Under the pieces are notes generated by a model, which was given only the letters and a program-made list of their open reading frames with translations, did no database searches and had not been told where the DNA came from. From Hoeflea_A sp965216535 (lineage in GTDB: Bacteria > Pseudomonadota > Alphaproteobacteria > Rhizobiales > Rhizobiaceae), in the NCBI GenBank assembly GCA_965216535.1, contig OZ244175.1:1240001-1304000 (forward strand): DNA of 64,000 nucleotides. Reading direction: 5' to 3'. Positions 52,837 through 61,154 of the stretch are shown here, one piece after another. The position numbers were made by a program, and so were the translations under genes. Each line of letters opens with the position of its first letter. The stretch's first letter is position 1.

Positions 52837-54117
52837 TTATTGCGCTGCTTCGGTCAACCAGTCCGGGACGGAATCGAGCCCAATCAGTTGCTCGTAGGTG
52901 GTGCGCGGCCGCACGACGTGGAATTCGCCACCGCGCACCAGAACCTCAGGCACCAGCAGACGGCTGTTATAGGTCGACGATTGAACCGCCCCATAGGCGC
53001 CGGCGCTGCCGATGGCGATCAGGTCGCCGGACTGCAGCAAAGGCATGTCACGGTCCAGGGCGATGTAGTCGCCCGTTTCGCAAACCGGGCCAACGATGTC
53101 GGCGTGCACATGCTGTGTATCCGCGGGCGGCAGGGTGACGGGGCGAATGTCGTGCCAGGCTTCATAAAGGGTCGGACGAATCAGGTCATTCATGGCCGCA
53201 TCGACGACGAAGAAACTCTTTGAGCCGCCATCCTTTACGTAGAGTACCTCGCTGACAAGAATCCCGGCATTGCCGGCAATCATGCGGCCGGGTTCGAAAA
53301 TAACCTGGCAATCGAGGGTTTTGACCTGTTCGAGGACCACATCGGCATAGGCGCGCGGATCGGGCGGCGGATCGTTGTCGGCCCGGTAGGGGATGCCCAG
53401 TCCGCCGCCAACGTCGATATGGGTGATCTCGTGACCGGCGCCGCGCAATCGGCCGACCAGCTCCTGCAGCAGCCGAAATGCATCGCTATAGGGCTGCAGG
53501 TCGGTGATCTGGCTGCCGATATGCATGTCGATGCCGGTGGCGCGGATGCCCGGCAATTCGGCGGCCCGGGCATAGACGGCTTCGGCGCGGGTCCAGGAAA
53601 TCCCGAACTTGTTCTCCTTCTTGCCCGTCGAAATTTTCGCATGGGTGCGGGCATCGACGTCCGGATTGATGCGGAACGACACCGGAGCCACCTTGCCGGC
53701 CTTCAAGGCGCGGGCGTTGAGGAGTTCCAGTTCCGGTTCCGATTCGACGTTGAAGCAGAGAATTCCGGCCTCGAGGGCCGCGTCCATCTCGGCTGCCGTC
53801 TTGCCGACGCCGGAAAAGACGATCCTGGCTGCCGGAATTCCGGCAGCCAGTGCACGCCGCATTTCGCCTTCCGAGACGACATCGGCTCCGGCGCCGAGGG
53901 ACGCCAGGGTCGCCAGAACGCCCTGATTGGAGTTGGCCTTCATGGCATAGCAGACGAGCGCATCGATACCGGCGAACGCGTCCGCAAACACCCGGTAATG
54001 GCGCTCCAGCGTCGCTGTCGAATAACAGTAGAATGGCGTGCCAACGGCCCGGGCAATGTCGGGAATGGCGACATCCTCGGCGTAAAGGACGCCGTCACGA
54101 TAATCGAAATGGTTCAC
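52837..54117 (-). CDS. lysA: Diaminopimelate decarboxylase
   Basis: This 426-residue PLP enzyme has Lys60 in CYAMKANSNQGVL as the cofactor lysine, HIGSQITDLQPY near residue 200, DVGGGLGIPY, EPGRMIAGNAG near residue 280 and the active-site CETGDYIALDR. It makes lysine from meso-diaminopimelate in the last step of the pathway. It is 11 bp after lptM and in line with argH on the minus strand. Confidence 0.95.
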   Translation of the reverse strand: MNHFDYRDGVLYAEDVAIPDIARAVGTPFYCYSTATLERHYRVFADAFAGIDALVCYAMKANSNQGVLATLASLGAGADVVSEGEMRRALAAGIPAARIVFSGVGKTAAEMDAALEAGILCFNVESEPELELLNARALKAGKVAPVSFRINPDVDARTHAKISTGKKENKFGISWTRAEAVYARAAELPGIRATGIDMHIGSQITDLQPYSDAFRLLQELVGRLRGAGHEITHIDVGGGLGIPYRADNDPPPDPRAYADVVLEQVKTLDCQVIFEPGRMIAGNAGILVSEVLYVKDGGSKSFFVVDAAMNDLIRPTLYEAWHDIRPVTLPPADTQHVHADIVGPVCETGDYIALDRDMPLLQSGDLIAIGSAGAYGAVQSSTYNSRLLVPEVLVRGGEFHVVRPRTTYEQLIGLDSVPDWLTEAAQ

Positions 54118-54128
54118 GGCGGTGGACT

Positions 54129-54320
54129 CTACTCAATCAGCGGATCGAGGATGAAGCGTCGGTTTTTCGCCTTTTCCTCCTGCTCGTCCGCGTTTTCTTC
54201 CGTCTGGCTGACCGGTCCCGATTGCGGAATGTCCAGTGGACCCTGTCGGCCACACCCGGACAGCACCAGGGCGGCCAGAAAGGCAAGGGTCGCGGCTTGG
54301 GCGGCACGGGTGGCTGTCAT
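54129..54320 (-). CDS. lptM: Small LptM-like lipoprotein
   Basis: This 63-residue lipoprotein has an N-terminal signal, lipobox LSGC with the acylated Cys at about residue 22, and then GRQGPLDIP, the hallmark of LptM/YifL. LptM helps the LptDE complex mature. The ATG at 54320 leads directly into the signal; the longer frame to 54413 has no signal peptide at its start. It lies between argH and lysA, its usual place in rhizobial relatives. Confidence 0.85.
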   Translation of the reverse strand: MTATRAAQAATLAFLAALVLSGCGRQGPLDIPQSGPVSQTEENADEQEEKAKNRRFILDPLIE

Positions 54321-54394
54321 CGGGTTTGCCTGTGTTGGTCGGTCTTGCGGTGGTTGTAGCCGAGTTGGGCGCGCTTGTGCACCCTGTTTGAAAA

Positions 54395-55783
54395 CTACAG
54401 GTGTTTTCGCCACCAGGCGATTTGCTGCCGGACCTGTTCGGGCGCCGTGCCGCCGAAGCTGGTGCGGCTGGCGACAGACGCCTCAACCGTCAAAACGGCA
54501 TAGACATTGTCGGTGATCGCGCTGTTGATTGCCTGCAGGTCTGCCAGAGCCAGGTCGGACAGGTCACAGCCCTTTTCTTCGGCGAGCGCCACGGCCGCGC
54601 CGGTCACGTGGTGCGCCTCGCGGAACGGCAGACCGGCCTCGCGAACCAGCCAATCGGCGAGATCGGTGGCAGTGGAGTAGCCGGCGCCGGCTGCAGCCTT
54701 CATGCTGTCACTCGAGACTGCCAGGTCGCTGACCATTCCGATCATGGCGGCGATCGCCAGTTCCAGCGTCTCTGCGGCGTCGAAGACCTGTTCCTTGTCT
54801 TCCTGCATGTCCTTGGAATAGGCGAGCGGCAGACCCTTCATCACAGTGAGCAAGGCGATGAGCGCACCGTTGAGGCGGCCTGTTTTGGCGCGCACCAGCT
54901 CGGCGGCATCCGGGTTCTTCTTTTGCGGCATGATCGAAGAGCCGGTGGAGAAGGAATCGGAGAGCCGGATGAAGCCGAATTGCGGCGTCGACCAGATGAC
55001 GATTTCTTCGGCGAGTCGCGACAGGTGCGTGCCGCAGATCGAAGCGAGAGACAGGAACTCCAGCGCAAAGTCCCGGTCCGAGACCGTGTCGATGGAGTTG
55101 CGCGTCGGGCCCGAAAACCCGAGCGCCTTCGCCGTCCGGTCGCGATCGACGGCGAAACCGGTGCCGGCGAGGGCGGCTGCGCCCAGCGGGCATTCATCCA
55201 GTCGCGTCAGCGCATCCCGCACCCGTGAGCGGTCGCGGCCGAACATTTCGACATAGGCCATGCAGTGATGGCCGAAGGTCACGGGCTGGGCTGTCTGCAG
55301 ATGGGTAAAACCCGGCATCACCGTATCGGCGTGTTCTTCGGCCCGGTCGAGAAATGCACCGATCAGCTTGGTCAACGCCGCTTCCGTCGCTTCCAGGGAG
55401 GAGCGCACCCACATGCGGAAATCCAGGGCGACCTGATCGTTGCGCGAGCGGGCCGTATGCAGGCGGCCGGCCGCCGGGCCGATCAAATCGGCCAGGCGCG
55501 CTTCGATGTTCATGTGAATGTCTTCCAGCCGTCGAGAGAACTCGAAGCCACCGTTCTCGATTTCTGACAATATCGTGTTCAGGCCCTGCGCAATCTTGTC
55601 ACCGTCCTCGGCCGAAATTATGTGAGTATCGACGAGCATGGCCGCATGGGCCAGCGAGCCCTGGATGTCCTGGACGTAGAGCTTTTTGTCGAAATCGATC
55701 GACGCATTGATCTCTTCCATGATGGCGTCGGGGCCCGAAGCGAAGCGTCCGCCCCACATCTGGTTGGAGGTTTTGCCGGTCAT
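54395..55783 (-). CDS. argH: Argininosuccinate lyase
   Basis: This 462-residue enzyme has the family signature GSSIMPQKKNPD near residue 280 with the mobile-loop serine, THLQTAQPVTFGHH near residue 157 and ARSRNDQVALD near residue 109. It splits argininosuccinate to arginine and fumarate. The start at 55783 (MTGKTSNQMWGGRF) is where homology begins; the frame stays open far upstream but that part lies in the divergent tlpA gene. Confidence 0.95.
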   Translation of the reverse strand: MTGKTSNQMWGGRFASGPDAIMEEINASIDFDKKLYVQDIQGSLAHAAMLVDTHIISAEDGDKIAQGLNTILSEIENGGFEFSRRLEDIHMNIEARLADLIGPAAGRLHTARSRNDQVALDFRMWVRSSLEATEAALTKLIGAFLDRAEEHADTVMPGFTHLQTAQPVTFGHHCMAYVEMFGRDRSRVRDALTRLDECPLGAAALAGTGFAVDRDRTAKALGFSGPTRNSIDTVSDRDFALEFLSLASICGTHLSRLAEEIVIWSTPQFGFIRLSDSFSTGSSIMPQKKNPDAAELVRAKTGRLNGALIALLTVMKGLPLAYSKDMQEDKEQVFDAAETLELAIAAMIGMVSDLAVSSDSMKAAAGAGYSTATDLADWLVREAGLPFREAHHVTGAAVALAEEKGCDLSDLALADLQAINSAITDNVYAVLTVEASVASRTSFGGTAPEQVRQQIAWWRKHL

Positions 55784-55811
55784 GACTGATTGAACTCCGG
55801 AGACGACATAC

Positions 55812-56483
55812 ATGTCGGAACAGAAAAACAGGGGCGTGTCGCTGAAAATCGTCGGTATTGCCGTCGTTCTCGCCGCGCTCGCCGGTGTCGGTGCGGTATA
55901 CGTGAACGGCATGCGGTCTGGCAATATGGCGCAGGTCGCCAATGCTTCCGGAGAAAGCTGCTCCGCAACGCTGGCGCTTGCCGAGACGATCCAGCCGCTG
56001 GCAACCGGCCAGGTTGCGGCCATGGCCTCGGCAACGGATGTGACGCCGCTGCAGTCGCTGGCCTTCGCAGGGCCTGAAGGCGAGGCGATGACGCTGGGCG
56101 ACATGTCCGGCAAGACCGTTCTGGTCAATCTTTGGGCCACCTGGTGCGCGCCGTGCCGCGAGGAAATGCCCGCTCTCGATGAATTGCAGGCCGAGCTCGG
56201 CGGTGACGATTTCGAAGTGGTGGCCATCAACATCGATGGTGGCGACGACACCAAACCGAAGAAGTTCCTCAACGACATCAGCGTTTCGAACCTCGGTTAC
56301 TATCGCGACAACACGATGGGCGTCTTCAACACGCTGAAAAAGGATGGGCTCGCCTTCGGTCTTCCGGTCACGCTGCTGGTGGACGACAAGGGGTGTCTGC
56401 TTTCCAGCATGAATGGCCCGGCCCACTGGTCGAGCGAGGATGCGAAAACCTACATTCGCGGCGCGTTGAAGCGCGAAAGTTAA
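55812..56483 (+). CDS. tlpA: TlpA-type thiol:disulfide interchange protein
   Basis: This 223-residue membrane-anchored thioredoxin-fold protein has one N-terminal transmembrane segment (about 11-32) and the periplasmic redox motif WCAPC (Cys112, Cys115), followed by the cis-Pro region FGLPVTLLVDD. TlpA reduces Cu-site proteins during cytochrome oxidase assembly. An additional Cys50 and Cys168-region cysteines are present. It is divergent from argH, the usual rhizobial arrangement. Its stop overlaps the LysR gene stop in TTAA. Confidence 0.88.
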   Translation: MSEQKNRGVSLKIVGIAVVLAALAGVGAVYVNGMRSGNMAQVANASGESCSATLALAETIQPLATGQVAAMASATDVTPLQSLAFAGPEGEAMTLGDMSGKTVLVNLWATWCAPCREEMPALDELQAELGGDDFEVVAINIDGGDDTKPKKFLNDISVSNLGYYRDNTMGVFNTLKKDGLAFGLPVTLLVDDKGCLLSSMNGPAHWSSEDAKTYIRGALKRES

Positions 56484-57361
56484 CCTTCTACGCCACCGAT
56501 CCGGTCGATCACCCAGCCGGCAAAAGCCCGGTTTGCCGGAGTTGTCGCATGCTCCGGCACGTTGAGCAGGTAGTAGGCCTCTTCCATCGCAATGCTCTGC
56601 GGATAGGGTCGCACCAGGCGACCGTCCTCTATCATTGATGCTGTAAGGGTATCGTGCGCCATCGCCAGCCCGGCACCGCCCAGGGCGGCAGTGATCGAGA
56701 CGCTGTAGGTGGTTGCAAGGTGCACACTTTTCCCCCGTGGCAGCGATTCTCCACGGGCGCCGGCCCAGGCTTCCCAATTGGCCAGCACGCCGGTGCAATC
56801 GAACAGGTTGGCGGTTCGCCAGTCCTCCATCTGATCGGCGACCTCTGGCGTGCAGACCGGAAAGGCGGTCTCATGCGCCAGGCGTTGTGCGTCGAACCGG
56901 TCGTGTAGGCGACGGCCGAATCGGATTTCCACATCCGAGGGCGAAGGCGTGTGATCCGGATCCCAGGTATGGGTGGTGATGTTGAGGCGCAGCCAGGGAT
57001 GGGCGGCAAACAGGTCGCCCAGGCGCGGCGCCAGCCAGAACACCGAAAACGCCATGTTGACGTGCACCGTCAGGACCTTTCCGCGATCGCCGCCGGTCAT
57101 CATGCGGGTGCCTGACGACAGTGTTGAAAACGCTTCCTGAACCACTGGCAGGTAGGCAAGGCCGGCATCGGTCAGTTGCAAGGCGCGGGGGCGCCGGACG
57201 AACAGGGCTCGGCCCAAAAACTGTTCGAGCGAACGCATCTGCTGGGAGACCGCCGATTGCGTCATGTTGAGTTCGCCGGCGGCGGCCGTGAACGACAGGT
57301 GCCGAGCCGAAGCTTCAAAAGCACGCAGCCAGTTGAGCGGCGGCAAAGTACCGGTGTCCAC
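56480..57361 (-). CDS. LysR family transcriptional regulator (GcvA-like)
   Basis: This 293-residue regulator has an N-terminal winged helix (residues about 5-65: LNWLRAFEASARHLSFTAAAGELNMTQSAVSQQMRSLEQ) and a type-2 periplasmic-binding-like effector domain (about 88-290). The GTG at 57361 lies six bases after AGGGG; a TTG at 57367 is immediately next to it. It is divergent from the aldolase-desaturase-Rieske genes and likely regulates them through the T-N11-A palindrome at 57381-57397. Confidence 0.9.
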   Translation of the reverse strand: MDTGTLPPLNWLRAFEASARHLSFTAAAGELNMTQSAVSQQMRSLEQFLGRALFVRRPRALQLTDAGLAYLPVVQEAFSTLSSGTRMMTGGDRGKVLTVHVNMAFSVFWLAPRLGDLFAAHPWLRLNITTHTWDPDHTPSPSDVEIRFGRRLHDRFDAQRLAHETAFPVCTPEVADQMEDWRTANLFDCTGVLANWEAWAGARGESLPRGKSVHLATTYSVSITAALGGAGLAMAHDTLTASMIEDGRLVRPYPQSIAMEEAYYLLNVPEHATTPANRAFAGWVIDRIGGVEG

Positions 57362-57380
57362 GAGCAACCCCTAAATGACC

Positions 57381-57397
57381 CATTAGTTTGACTAATG
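57381..57397. promoter_or_regulatory. LysR-type T-N11-A operator
   Basis: CATTAGTTTGACTAATG is a perfect 7-bp inverted repeat with a 3-base centre. Within it ATTAGTTTGACTAAT fits the LysR-family T-N11-A box. It lies 20 bp upstream of the lysR-type start and 77 bp upstream of the divergent aldolase gene, the usual place for combined autoregulation and activation. Confidence 0.68.
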
Positions 57398-57473
57398 CAT
57401 TAACTCGGGATTTGTCGTTTGTGAAGCGGGCTGGCATTGTCGGATAAAGTCTACAACCGAAAGGGATATCCGA

Positions 57474-58238
57474 ATGGCAACGGTCAGCAGCATTCGTTCT
57501 GGCGAGAATATTGGGCACTGGCAGGAGCGGGTCGATCTCGCCGCCGCCTTTCGCTGGACGGTCCGTCTCGACATGCACGAGGCAGTCGCCAACCACTTTT
57601 CTGCGGCCGTCAATGACGACGGCACCCGCTTTTTGATGAACGCCAACCAGCAGCATTTCGCCCGCATCAAGGCAAGCGACCTGCTGCTGCTCGATGCCAA
57701 TGACCGCAGCACGCTGGAGCAGCCGGACGCGCCCGATCCGACGGCCTGGGGCCTGCATGGGGCGATCCACCGTGCGTGCCCGCATGCGCGCTGCGTCATG
57801 CATGTGCATTCGATCTTCGCGACGGTCCTGGCGAGCCTGAAAGATTCAACCCTGAAGCCGATCGATCAGAACACCGCGATCTTCTACAACCGGGTCGTCA
57901 TCGACGAACAGTATGGAGGCCTGGCCTTCGAATCCGAAGGCGAAAGATGCGCGGCCATGCTCGCGGATCCGTCGAAAAAGGTCATGGTGATGGGCAATCA
58001 CGGTGTGCTCGTCATCGGCGATACGGTCGCAGACACCTTCAATCGCATGTTCTATTTCGAACGTGCCGCTGAAACCTATATCCGTGCTTTGCAGACCGGG
58101 CAGGAACTGCGCGTCCTCAGCGACGAAATTGCAGAAAAGACGGCGCGCGAAATCGAGGACTATCCCGAACAGTCGGACCGCCATCTGAATGAACTGAAGG
58201 CCATTCTCGACGAAGAAGGCAGCAACTACGCGACCTGA
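57474..58238 (+). CDS. Class II aldolase/adducin family protein
   Basis: This 254-residue protein has the adducin/aldolase II fold. Its zinc-site histidines appear in MHVHSIFATVL near residue 108, a third in the region VMGNHGVLVIGDT near residue 175, and the catalytic Glu may be near ALHGAIHRACPHARC. Class II aldolases split or epimerise sugar phosphates, or catalyse related reactions; the substrate is unknown. The ATG at 57474 follows AAAGGGA. It begins a three-gene set with a desaturase (11-bp gap) and a Rieske protein. Confidence 0.85.
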   Translation: MATVSSIRSGENIGHWQERVDLAAAFRWTVRLDMHEAVANHFSAAVNDDGTRFLMNANQQHFARIKASDLLLLDANDRSTLEQPDAPDPTAWGLHGAIHRACPHARCVMHVHSIFATVLASLKDSTLKPIDQNTAIFYNRVVIDEQYGGLAFESEGERCAAMLADPSKKVMVMGNHGVLVIGDTVADTFNRMFYFERAAETYIRALQTGQELRVLSDEIAEKTAREIEDYPEQSDRHLNELKAILDEEGSNYAT

Positions 58239-58249
58239 CTGAGGAAGCC

Positions 58250-59272
58250 ATGGGCGAATTCGTAGCAACCAACGCCGCCTCCAGCGGCATCGGCATTGAC
58301 CGCAAGATGCTGAAAACGCTGGCGAAGCGATCAGACCGGCCCGGCCTGATCTACCTGGCGCAATGGGTGACGTCGCTCGTATTGACGGGGTCTCTCGTCT
58401 GGCTCGCATTGGGAACCTGGTGGGTTTGGCCAGCGATGGTCCTGTATGGCGTCTTCCTGTCGGTCCCTGCCTATGCGCTCAGCCACGAGACGGCGCACGG
58501 CACCGCGTTCCGAACCCGCTGGCTGAACGAGGCCGTGCTCTGGGTCACTTCGCTGATCTATTTCGAGGAACCGCTGCATCGCCGCTACACCCACACCAAT
58601 CACCACACCTACACCTGGCATGTCGGCAAGGACAGCCAGATGCCGTTCGACACGCCGATGGATTTTCGTGGCTGGCTGCAGGAGGTGACTGGTCTTGGCC
58701 TCGCACGCTTTCACGTGGCCAGCCTGTTCGCACTGGCATTCAACCGACCATCGGAGATGGTTCGTTTCGCGACGCCGCAATCGGAATTGCCGAAGCTGGT
58801 GCGCAATGCGCGCATCATCCTGGTCCTGGTGGTGCTGGTGACCGGACTGATCCTGGCTGGCATCACCTGGCCGCTATGGTTCCTCATTCTGCCGCGTCTG
58901 CTCGGCGCGCCGGTGATGCTGCTCTTCACGCTGATCCAGCACGTCGAGATGCAGGAGAATTCCCCGTCGATCCTCGACAGCACCCGGTCGTTCCGAACGT
59001 CATGGCTGGGCCGGTTCCTCTATGCCAACATGAACAACCACATCGAACATCACCTTTACCCCCAGGTGCCCTTCTACGCGCTGCCGCAATTGCACGAGGC
59101 GGTGAAAGGGCAGTTGCCGGAACCGGATCCGGGATTCTGGCGAACCAATGCCGAGGTTCTGTCGGTGGTGTTGCGCCGGTCGATGGGCCGTCGTTCGGAA
59201 GCGGCCAGCATCCGCCAGGCGCCGCACATGGCCAATGCCGGCCTAGAGCGCATCGCGGCCCGAACCATGTGA
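58250..59272 (+). CDS. Membrane fatty-acid-desaturase-fold di-iron oxygenase
   Basis: This 340-residue inner-membrane enzyme has the three histidine boxes of the family: HETAH near residue 79, HRRYTHTNHH at about 105-114 and NNHIEHH at about 260-266, with membrane segments between them. Such enzymes desaturate or hydroxylate lipids or other hydrocarbons with O2. A Rieske ferredoxin gene follows 27 bp later, probably the electron donor. A similar desaturase-plus-Rieske pair (MocD/MocE) acts in rhizopine breakdown, but the substrate here is unknown. Confidence 0.87.
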   Translation: MGEFVATNAASSGIGIDRKMLKTLAKRSDRPGLIYLAQWVTSLVLTGSLVWLALGTWWVWPAMVLYGVFLSVPAYALSHETAHGTAFRTRWLNEAVLWVTSLIYFEEPLHRRYTHTNHHTYTWHVGKDSQMPFDTPMDFRGWLQEVTGLGLARFHVASLFALAFNRPSEMVRFATPQSELPKLVRNARIILVLVVLVTGLILAGITWPLWFLILPRLLGAPVMLLFTLIQHVEMQENSPSILDSTRSFRTSWLGRFLYANMNNHIEHHLYPQVPFYALPQLHEAVKGQLPEPDPGFWRTNAEVLSVVLRRSMGRRSEAASIRQAPHMANAGLERIAARTM

Positions 59273-59299
59273 TTTTTTTCGACCTTTTCGGAGAGTCAG

Positions 59300-59608
59300 A
59301 TGACTGACTGGTTACACGTCTGCGCCGCAGATGAGATCGATGACGAGGATGTCCTACGTTTCGACAGGGATGGCTGTACCTTTGCCATCTACAGAACCGA
59401 GGGTGGTTATTTCGCCACGGACGGGTTCTGCACCCACGAAAAGCAGCACCTCGCTGATGGCCTCGTCATTGGTCGGGTGATCGAGTGCCCTCTGCACGGT
59501 GGCCGTTTCGACATGACCACCGGCAAGGCGCTGAGTGCGCCGGTTTGCATCGATCTGCGCACTTACGATGTCAAAGTCGAGGACGGACAGGTTTACCTGG
59601 CGCTCTAG
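59300..59608 (+). CDS. Rieske [2Fe-2S] ferredoxin (MocE-like)
   Basis: This 102-residue cytoplasmic protein has the Rieske cluster motifs C-x-H (CTHEKQ near residue 44) and C-x-x-H (CPLHGG near residue 64). It would pass electrons to the desaturase-fold oxygenase just upstream. No ferredoxin reductase gene is adjacent. The TAG stop (59606-59608) forms the first bases of a palindromic repeat, so the end of the gene may have been set by insertion of that repeat. Confidence 0.9.
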   Translation: MTDWLHVCAADEIDDEDVLRFDRDGCTFAIYRTEGGYFATDGFCTHEKQHLADGLVIGRVIECPLHGGRFDMTTGKALSAPVCIDLRTYDVKVEDGQVYLAL

Positions 59609-59680
59609 TGTCCTGAATCTGAAGTTCGCCTCATTGTGCAGCGTGCTCCGAACGAACTTCAGATTCGATCAGGACACTAG
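59605..59680. repeat. Palindromic repeat element 1
   Basis: The left arm (24 bases from 59605, CTAGTGTCCTGA then ATCTGAAGTTCG) pairs with the right arm (59653-59680), which carries four extra bases. The element is 76 bp, and its first bases include the stop codon of the Rieske gene. TA at both ends would fit insertion by a Tc1/mariner-type (IS630-like) mechanism. It lies between convergent genes and could also fold as a bidirectional terminator. Confidence 0.7.
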
Positions 59681-59694
59681 CAAGATCCTAATTG

Positions 59695-59769
59695 TAGTGC
59701 GGTTTTTGGATTTGAAGTTCCTGCAGAGCCCACCGCAACAGTGGTAGGAACTTCAAATCCACCACACTA
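59695..59769. repeat. Palindromic repeat element 2
   Basis: The left arm starts TAGTGCGG (59695) and contains GGATTTGAAGTTCCT (59708-59722). The right arm (59744-59769) reads its complement with a 4-base length difference and ends CCACACTA. It shares the plan TAGTG...TGAAGTTC with element 1, so the two are relatives. It ends 3 bp before the stop of the HlyD-type gene. No gene lies within. Confidence 0.68.
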
Positions 59770-59772
59770 ATA

Positions 59773-61143
59773 CTACCCTTCTGCGAACGTTCGGACGAAC
59801 CGGTTGTTCAAAGGCTGCAGCAGATAGCTGAGCGGTGTCCGTTTGCCAGTCTGGATAAACACGGTCGCCGGCATGCCGGGCACGAGTTCGACATCGGGGA
59901 TCGCGTTCGACTGTTCGGCGTTCAGTTCGAGGCGTGCCAGAAAGTACCCTTGGCCGGTGCGATCGTCCTCGAGCCTGTCCGCCGATATGGATAGGACCTT
60001 TCCGGTTGCTTCCGGTGTGACCGCCTGATCGAAAGCCGTGAGCTGAATACGGGCGTCGCTGCCGGTCCGGACCTTGTCGACGTCAGTGGTCGGAACCCGC
60101 GCCTCGAGCACCAGGCGATCATCCTGCGGCACAATATCCATGATGTCGTCTCCGGGCCGAATGACACCACCCTTGGTGTTGGCCTTCAGGGCGACGACGA
60201 AGCCGTCCGTGGGCGCCTTTACCTCGACCAGATCCAGCTTTCGACCGGCGGCAGCCCTCTGTTCCGTCAGGGCCGTGATGCGCGGTTCGATCGTGCGCAT
60301 CTCTTCGGTGACCTGCTCGGCAAAGCGCCGCTTTGCCTGAATGGCCTCCAGTTCGATTTCCTCGATCGAATTCGCGGCGCGGGTGATGCTGACCTCTAGT
60401 GCAGCCGTCTGGCCACGAAGCCCCTCGGCCTCTCGCTCCATCGCATAGACGCGGTTGCGCGGGACGAGCTGGCGCTTTTCCAGTTCGCGCAGACCGACCA
60501 GTTCCTTTTCGATAAACGAGATCTGGATATCGTTCGATTTCACCTGCTTGCGAATTCCACTGATCTCCTCGTGCAATTTGGCCACGCGCTTCCGGCGAAT
60601 GGATTCCTCGCTTTGGCGGGATTCGAAGCGGGCGCGAAACAACGCCTGCTGGCCCGCCTCGATCTGGCTCAGTCGTTCATCGGTCGCGCTACTGGGAACC
60701 GAACCTTCGAAGTGCAGTTGTTTCGCACCGTTCAATTCGGCAAGCAGCCTTGTGCGTTGCGCGGACAACTGCATCAGTTCGTTGTCGATCACCGCGAAAT
60801 TGGCCTTGTCGACGGTGGCGTCCAGGGTGAGCAGAACCTGTCCTGCCCTGACGTGATCGCCTTCTCCGACAAGGATATCGTTGACGATTCCGCCCTCCAG
60901 GTGGCGAATGGTCTTGCGCTTGGATTCGACGACGAAGCGGGCATCGGCAATAACGGCACCATCGAGTTGAGCCGTGTAGGCCCAGGCGCCGAACCCTCCG
61001 ATCAGCAGGGTCAAGACCGCGAAACCGGCGATGACGTACGGCCAGGCACGCGCCTTGCCCGATGCCACATCGATATCTCCGTGATCAATGACCTGACCGA
61101 CGGCCGGTGACATCGGGGAATATCTCTTTTGCAAATGGGTCAT
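59773..61143 (-). CDS. HlyD-family type I secretion adaptor
   Basis: This 456-residue membrane-fusion protein has one N-terminal transmembrane segment (about 34-55), a barrel/lipoyl part (HLEGGIVNDILVGEGDHVRAGQVLLTLD near residue 82), a long coiled-coil hairpin (about 120-310) and a C-terminal beta part (ELVPGMPATVFIQTG near residue 423), as in PrtE/HlyD proteins. It bridges the inner-membrane ABC exporter to an outer-membrane TolC, not encoded here. The ATG at 61143 follows GAGGG; the longer frame to 61764 lies in the ABC gene. Confidence 0.92.
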   Translation of the reverse strand: MTHLQKRYSPMSPAVGQVIDHGDIDVASGKARAWPYVIAGFAVLTLLIGGFGAWAYTAQLDGAVIADARFVVESKRKTIRHLEGGIVNDILVGEGDHVRAGQVLLTLDATVDKANFAVIDNELMQLSAQRTRLLAELNGAKQLHFEGSVPSSATDERLSQIEAGQQALFRARFESRQSEESIRRKRVAKLHEEISGIRKQVKSNDIQISFIEKELVGLRELEKRQLVPRNRVYAMEREAEGLRGQTAALEVSITRAANSIEEIELEAIQAKRRFAEQVTEEMRTIEPRITALTEQRAAAGRKLDLVEVKAPTDGFVVALKANTKGGVIRPGDDIMDIVPQDDRLVLEARVPTTDVDKVRTGSDARIQLTAFDQAVTPEATGKVLSISADRLEDDRTGQGYFLARLELNAEQSNAIPDVELVPGMPATVFIQTGKRTPLSYLLQPLNNRFVRTFAEG

Positions 61144-61154
61144 GACTTTTCCCT

